Source: Flavihumibacter fluvii (GTDB taxonomy: Bacteria > Bacteroidota > Bacteroidia > Chitinophagales > Chitinophagaceae). Taken from it: a stretch of 64,000 nucleotides of DNA. Positions 60,049-64,000 of this stretch are shown here, piece by piece (position 1 is the first letter of the stretch; the number at the start of each line of letters is the position of its first letter). Where the stretch lies: the NCBI RefSeq assembly GCF_018595675.2, contig NZ_CP092333.1:2938001-3002000 (forward strand), written 5' to 3'. The position numbers and the translations under genes are program-made. Under the pieces are notes generated by a model. That model saw only the letters and a list, made by a program, of their open reading frames with translations. It was not told where the DNA came from and searched no databases.

Positions 60049-62163
60049 TTACTTTATTTCGACGACAGCGTTGTACACTTTTTTTACTTCAACAGGAATT
60101 GATTCTTTCGGTACGATACTCGAAATAACTTTAGGGGCCTTGAAATTTCGTGCAATATTGGTGTAAGGATCATCTTCACCCACCAGGAACATAGGCGTTG
60201 GGGATGATGCCCCACCCACCTGCTTCCAGATCTGCTTTATAAAAGGCAGCGCCCAGTCTGCGGCATATTTAAAATATACAACCGCCAGTTTACTTTTCGG
60301 AATCTGCTGCGACGACATTTCCCTGTAGGAGTCCTCCCCTTCCGGAAGAATATTCATGGTTTCTACAGGAAACTCAAGGCTCAGGGTATTGATGATATGC
60401 TGGGCCTCCATTTCATCCTGCTGGTTGAATATAAAGAATATGTCGGTGTCTTTGGAATCATACACTTTTGCATCCTGTTTCATCATCACTACCCTGATAT
60501 CATCCACCAGCTGCATAGGGCCCATGCTATTGGAAAACATCATGTTGCGGGTAATATTGTTGCGGATGTGTTTGATAAAGTTTTGCTGGGCAGGCTTTAT
60601 AGCTATGGTGTTCTCCGGCGATTGCCATACAAACACATTAAAGTCAGCCCCGGGTTCATCAACTTTCCGCCTGGCCTCAAGAAACTGGAACTGCGGAAAA
60701 GACATTTCATCATCGGCTTCAAAACGCCGGCCATACTCTGCACTCAGCATATGCAGCGAGCAAAGACATTTGCTGAGGTCTTCGGTTACCTTCCTTTTAA
60801 AAGTTTCATCATCAGCCGGACAATCCACTGCCGGTAAAACATTGAAACCCGCTTTTTGCAAGATAATAGCCATCTCTTCCCTGCTTTCTTTCAGGTCATT
60901 GGAAGTCCACGCTAGATAAATGCTGGGTCGGTCACTGCGGTTAATGACCTGCACTTTGATGCCCGGTGATAATGAGGTAGAAATTACATTGGGAACGATC
61001 TGGCGGGCTGTAGCCGCCGTAAAGGTTTGTGTAATTACCGGGTTAACCTGCTGCTTTATCTTTATTCCACCAATAATTTCTTTAACCGCATTCGCCAGTT
61101 TATTGATCTGGTTCCGGTATAATGGCCGGAGCGGACTGGAATTTTTTTCGTCATCCAGCGGACGTAAGGGCCGGTTTACGCCTTCGTCGCGGTAAATAAA
61201 ATCAATGGATCGCATTACGCCAGATAATTCAGACTCCAATAATTTGATATCTTCTGTATCAATATCATGGATTTTAACTGGTATAACACGAGATGCGGCA
61301 TTACCATTAGACAACTTAATGGCTGGGCCTATTTCGTCTGTTTTTGATTGTGCCTGGAAAGGGGCAAACTCTTTTTTCCATACGGGGGACCCGGTATCAC
61401 AATAGGTCTGTGAAACGATAGGGATGAATATCAGGGATTTTCCTGGTGTATCAGGCAGGTGATCTTCCGGACGCTGATCAAAAAAAATGGAAAGTTTATC
61501 TTTAATGGTAGCACTCAATTCCTGCTGGAGTTTTTCCACAAATTCGGTGACCCAGCCATCATACTTATTATCATTGAACCGGTAACTGATATGGATGTCG
61601 TGATCAAAGCCAGGCAGGATAGACCCCAATACAACAGGCTTTTCCGCGGTAACAGCAACTGTTTCCCCGGCCATCATTATCTTATAAACCCCAACAGGTT
61701 CCTTAACATTTTTAAGGGTTTCCAGTCTTACAAATTCAGACCTGATGTCCTGCTTATTGGAAACATCCCGATGCACTGACTCTGAAATATAAATTCCACC
61801 GGGAGTAGCCGCAGTTTGAATGCGGGCAGCAATATTTACTGCATCCCCAAAAATATCTTCATTTTCAAAAACCACTTCACCCTGGTGGATGCCAATCCGT
61901 AATGAAAAAGCATTCACCTCCTTACACAATTCCTGGATTTTTATGGCTGCATACACTGCATTACTGACAGCCGGGAAAGTAGCCATCACCCCATCGCCAA
62001 GCTCCTTGATCCATTTACCACCGAATTCTTCGATGATAGGTCTCTGAATCTCCCGGTTTTTCCGGAGAAGTTCAAATGCCTTCTGTTCATTGTTTCCCAT
62101 CAAAGCCGTATACCCAACAATATCAGTGAACATTATGGCAGCGAGCTGGCGGTATTGAGACAT
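60049..62163 (-). CDS. Class III nucleotidyl cyclase fused to TIR and TIR-like modules
   Basis: A 704-residue soluble protein. Residues 1-165 are a class III cyclase: metal Asp in MFTDIVGYTALM (D14) and KELGDGVMATF (D57), and GDAVNIAARIQ with Asn and Arg for the transition state. Lys 53 and Asp 107 fit the adenylyl-cyclase pattern. Residues about 186-365 are a TIR domain (HDIHISYRFNDNKYDGW, SLIFIPIVSQTYCD). It carries a Glu in VWKKEF at the usual NADase position. A second module (413-515; PSIYLAWTSNDLKESREEMA) and a third (572-690; DTDIFFIFNQQDEMEAQHII) look like further TIR-related folds. It is the first gene of the operon with the nSTAND pair. Confidence 0.85.
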   Translation of the reverse strand: MSQYRQLAAIMFTDIVGYTALMGNNEQKAFELLRKNREIQRPIIEEFGGKWIKELGDGVMATFPAVSNAVYAAIKIQELCKEVNAFSLRIGIHQGEVVFENEDIFGDAVNIAARIQTAATPGGIYISESVHRDVSNKQDIRSEFVRLETLKNVKEPVGVYKIMMAGETVAVTAEKPVVLGSILPGFDHDIHISYRFNDNKYDGWVTEFVEKLQQELSATIKDKLSIFFDQRPEDHLPDTPGKSLIFIPIVSQTYCDTGSPVWKKEFAPFQAQSKTDEIGPAIKLSNGNAASRVIPVKIHDIDTEDIKLLESELSGVMRSIDFIYRDEGVNRPLRPLDDEKNSSPLRPLYRNQINKLANAVKEIIGGIKIKQQVNPVITQTFTAATARQIVPNVISTSLSPGIKVQVINRSDRPSIYLAWTSNDLKESREEMAIILQKAGFNVLPAVDCPADDETFKRKVTEDLSKCLCSLHMLSAEYGRRFEADDEMSFPQFQFLEARRKVDEPGADFNVFVWQSPENTIAIKPAQQNFIKHIRNNITRNMMFSNSMGPMQLVDDIRVVMMKQDAKVYDSKDTDIFFIFNQQDEMEAQHIINTLSLEFPVETMNILPEGEDSYREMSSQQIPKSKLAVVYFKYAADWALPFIKQIWKQVGGASSPTPMFLVGEDDPYTNIARNFKAPKVISSIVPKESIPVEVKKVYNAVVEIK

Positions 62164-62437
62164 GCAAGAAAATTAACAAAAAATATTTACTTTCCCTAAA
62201 AACTATTCCATAGTCGATCCAATAGGGCAAAACCATTAAAAAAAGATTGCACCTGCCCTAGGTTGGGGTCCTCTTGCATGATTCCACCTTACCCTGCATT
62301 TGGGATATTACACCTTAAGTCCGCGCCAGGAACGATAGCCTGGGCCCGGGGGAATGCATTTTCCATATTCCCTCACGTTGATGGCTACCTGATTTCCTTT
62401 TTTTCATACTTGGGAATGAAGTCACCAGCCTGCCCTT
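62164..62437. other. Intergenic leader of the cyclase/nSTAND operon
   Basis: About 275 bases between the truncated TPR sensor and the cyclase gene. Only short frames are present on the minus strand and none resembles a kinase domain, so the missing kinase part of the TPR sensor is not simply frameshifted here. AT-rich sequence precedes the cyclase start, with near matches to a -7 box (TATTTTTTG and TAGTTTTTA) but no exact promoter. Confidence 0.4.
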
Positions 62438-63571
62438 TCATTTCCGCAGATGCCGTTTGGTCCTGAAGAGTATAAGTCCAAATATTAACGTCAATCCAAA
62501 ACCGGCGATTACCGAGTACCATTTTAACCTGGTTTGATTGGCCCGTTGAGCGGCCTCAAACTTCTGCTGGCGGTCCTGCTCATTAATAATGATCTTTTGT
62601 AAACCCATTACTTTTTGCGGGCCATAGAGGTGGTCATTCGCATATTTTGCCACCTTGTAATATTTCAGGGCAGTATCACTGTCCTTATGGTCATATAATT
62701 CAGCCAGCATACTGCTGGCGCGTAAAATGCCCGGCTTGTAATCCATCTTCATAGCGGCAGCGAACCCTTTTTCTGCATAAACAATAGCAGAATCTGGCTG
62801 GTATAACTGCCGGAAGAAACCCGCTGCCGCAGTACTGGTCCAGGCAGTTAAAAGAAAGTTGCTGTTGAGGCCACTCTGCAATAATCCCTGGCGCAAGCTT
62901 TCGAGGGCACCTGCATGGTTACCCGCCTTAAATTGGATATTACCTTTTTCCAATAAATAGCAGGCTGTTTCAGAAGTTGATCTTTTAGGCGCAAAGGCAC
63001 TGTCGGATTTTTGCAGGTATAACTGCGCCGAATCCAGCCGCCCTGTCTTTTGGTAATACCTGGCTTTCTCCAGGAAAAGATCGTAGGGCATGGATTGCGT
63101 TTTTAGTTCATTGGCGGTGCAAATTTTTTCCATCCTGTCAAAATATTCCCCTGCTTTGGGAAGATCCTGTAAGTCCATAAAAATCGCAGCCAGGCCGCTT
63201 AATGATAAAGCATCTTCCCATAAATGGTGGTTGGCCGCTGCAATTCCCTGCCCTTCAGCATAAAAATTGAATGCCTGTGGAATATCGCCCTGGATCCTGG
63301 ACAACCAGCCCAAACCGATCAAAGACAAGGCCTCGCCTTTTGAAAAATGGATTTTCCTGGCCAAGGCCAGGGCCTGGTCGGTATAGAACCGGCAAGAGTC
63401 TGTTGAAGATCCGGCATAATTGTGCCCGATGGTATTCAACAGCAACACCCGGCTGGAATCCTGCTCTGCCTGGACAAGCATCGTCTTCAGGCTGTCTGGG
63501 GTTTTTCGGTCCTGTGCTTTACCGGTAAAACCCGCAACCCAAAATGCCACCATGAAGAAGACTGCTTTCAT
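62438..63571 (-). CDS. TPR membrane sensor protein lacking a kinase domain
   Basis: A 377-residue protein with a signal peptide (MKAVFFMVAFWVAGFTGKAQ). TPR repeats fill residues 30-320 (LLNTIGHNYAGSSTDSCRFY, LARKIHFSKGEALSLIGLGW, DLPKAGEYFDRMEK, ILRASSMLAELYDHKDSDTA). One transmembrane helix (WYSVIAGFGLTLIFGLILF) and a short RTKRHLRK tail end the protein. This is the sensor half of a Bacteroidota TPR histidine kinase, like that at 49065, stopped just after the membrane. Either it is a truncated kinase or a stand-alone sensor. Its ATG overlaps the stop of a kinase-tail fragment. It precedes the cyclase operon by 275 bases and might feed into it. Confidence 0.8.
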   Translation of the reverse strand: MKAVFFMVAFWVAGFTGKAQDRKTPDSLKTMLVQAEQDSSRVLLLNTIGHNYAGSSTDSCRFYTDQALALARKIHFSKGEALSLIGLGWLSRIQGDIPQAFNFYAEGQGIAAANHHLWEDALSLSGLAAIFMDLQDLPKAGEYFDRMEKICTANELKTQSMPYDLFLEKARYYQKTGRLDSAQLYLQKSDSAFAPKRSTSETACYLLEKGNIQFKAGNHAGALESLRQGLLQSGLNSNFLLTAWTSTAAAGFFRQLYQPDSAIVYAEKGFAAAMKMDYKPGILRASSMLAELYDHKDSDTALKYYKVAKYANDHLYGPQKVMGLQKIIINEQDRQQKFEAAQRANQTRLKWYSVIAGFGLTLIFGLILFRTKRHLRK

Positions 63572-63747
63572 CTATTGTTTTTAATGGGTAACTGAATAAT
63601 AAACACTGCAGCATTGCCTTCATTGGACGCAACATTTACTTCACCGCGGGCAGCATTCTTATACAGCTGAAGAAAGATAATTAAGAATATTGGAACCGGG
63701 CCGCCGAATTTACCGCCCAAAACCCGACGTTTACCGAGATAACATGG
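63568..63747 (-). pseudogene. Fragment resembling the end of a histidine-kinase ATPase domain
   Basis: The minus-strand frame is open from a TGA at 63748 to a TGA at 63568 and ends with ARGEVNVASNEGNAAVFIIQ then LPIKNNR. That pattern (GEVxVxSxEGxxxxFxIxLP) is the last strand of HATPase domains. The N-terminal part of a kinase and the G2 box are missing, and the preceding residues (GGPVPIFLIIFLQLYKNA) do not fit. The stop overlaps the ATG of the TPR sensor gene (ATGA), as if two tandem kinase genes had been trimmed. Confidence 0.4.
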
Positions 63748-63788
63748 TCACTAGCCTATTCACCCTTGCCCCTTATTTCACGTAACCA

Positions 63789-63796
63789 TAGATTTG
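63789..63796 (+). promoter_or_regulatory. Candidate promoter of the LiaF-like gene
   Basis: TAGATTTG at 63789-63796 is an exact TAnnTTTG box, with TTG at 63766-63768 giving a 20-base spacing, close to the Bacteroidota -33/-7 layout. The ATG follows 15 bases later, so the leader would be very short. Confidence 0.5.
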
Positions 63797-63811
63797 GAAA
63801 AAATTTATACA

Positions 63812-64000
63812 ATGGCATTCAACGACAGATACGAACGCAGGCATCAATGGAGAAACCACAATAAGAACAGTGGCTCAATTGTCGGATTGGCTTTCCTGGT
63901 AGCAGGCGGATTACTTATTGCCAGGGCAGCCGGTGCGCCGATCCCTTCCTTCCTTATATCTTGGCAAATGTTACTGATCGGCATAGGGCTCTTCTCCGGC
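63812..64000 (+). CDS. LiaF-like/DUF5668-type membrane protein, N-terminal part (cut by window edge)
   Basis: An ATG at 63812 opens a frame that stays open to the end of the window, 63 codons. After a basic start (M-A-F-N-D-R-Y-E-R-R-H-Q-W-R) come two hydrophobic helices. The first is SIVGLAFLVAGGLLIARAAG, followed by the short PIPSFLISWQ turn and the second helix MLLIGIGLFSG. The P-x-x-F-x-x-S-W-x-M/L turn is the hallmark of the LiaI/LiaF transmembrane domain found in cell-envelope stress proteins. In Bacteroidota this gene often precedes a LytS-type kinase and LytTR regulator, which would lie beyond this window. It is divergent from the kinase-tail fragment. Confidence 0.7.
   Translation, partial: MAFNDRYERRHQWRNHNKNSGSIVGLAFLVAGGLLIARAAGAPIPSFLISWQMLLIGIGLFSG

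Noticed and set aside
48319-62163. Known CBASS or Thoeris system
   Set aside because: There is no CD-NTase, SMODS effector or stand-alone ThsA/ThsB pair; the cyclase is class III and the TIR is fused to it.
62164-62437. Frameshifted kinase domain after the TPR sensor
   Set aside because: All minus-strand frames are short and contain none of the H, N or G boxes.

Overview
The window looks like a chromosomal segment from a Bacteroidota bacterium, most likely a soil or freshwater member of the Chitinophagaceae. The reasons are the protein repertoire (TPR sensor kinases with LytTR regulators, secreted sortilin/BNR propellers, a tricorn-type protease, GH95/GH110/sulfatase genes, DUF2264, DUF5009), the many signal peptides ending in A-Q, and several TAnnTTTG boxes of the Bacteroidota -7 type. 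I could not name the species. I saw no rRNA, tRNA, CRISPR array or intact transposase.

Region 1-7600 is the most disturbed part. After a truncated small gene and an AT-rich gap comes a secreted BNR/sortilin-like protein (454-3576). Next is a patchwork of broken accessory genes: a HigA-type antitoxin tail, a 55-residue helper ORF, a histidine kinase plus CheY-like regulator pair, a cytochrome c lipoprotein with a deleted core, a second copy of the antitoxin tail, and a nucleotidyltransferase that has lost its catalytic centre but keeps its small partner gene. An AraC regulator and a divergent SAM methyltransferase follow.

Region 8500-35000 holds housekeeping and nutrient genes. There is a copper-defence operon (DUF3347 protein, CopB-type ATPase, multicopper oxidase with an extra C-terminal beta-rich domain). 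Then come an operon of a second BNR/sortilin protein, a GH31 glycosidase and methionine aminopeptidase, two LolA-like lipoprotein-sorting homologues, and adenine deaminase. A serine hydrolase and a tricorn protease homologue follow, bracketed by two long heptamer-repeat palindromes. A DapA-like aldolase/lyase with an SSS symporter lies divergent to a Gfo/Idh oxidoreductase, two alpha/beta hydrolases and a DUF5009 membrane protein.

Region 35450-42456 is a compact glycan operon without SusC/SusD: GH110-like beta-helix, sulfatase, DUF2264 and GH95 fucosidase. Region 42522-48205 carries a secreted RidA-like lipoprotein, an MFS transporter, a DUF1624-like membrane protein, an SDR enzyme, an exported intradiol dioxygenase and an NTF2-like lipoprotein.

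Region 48319-62163 is the most interesting part. It is a tightly packed six-gene minus-strand operon: a class III nucleotidyl cyclase fused to several TIR-like modules, two tandem giant membrane-anchored nSTAND NTPases, a multi-pass membrane protein, a TPR histidine kinase and a LytTR response regulator. Four of its five junctions overlap, and the fifth holds a perfect hairpin. I read it as one signal-transduction or conflict-type system linking a cyclic nucleotide and possibly NAD-based signal to STAND switches and a two-component output. A truncated TPR sensor, a kinase-tail fragment and the start of a LiaF-like membrane gene end the window.
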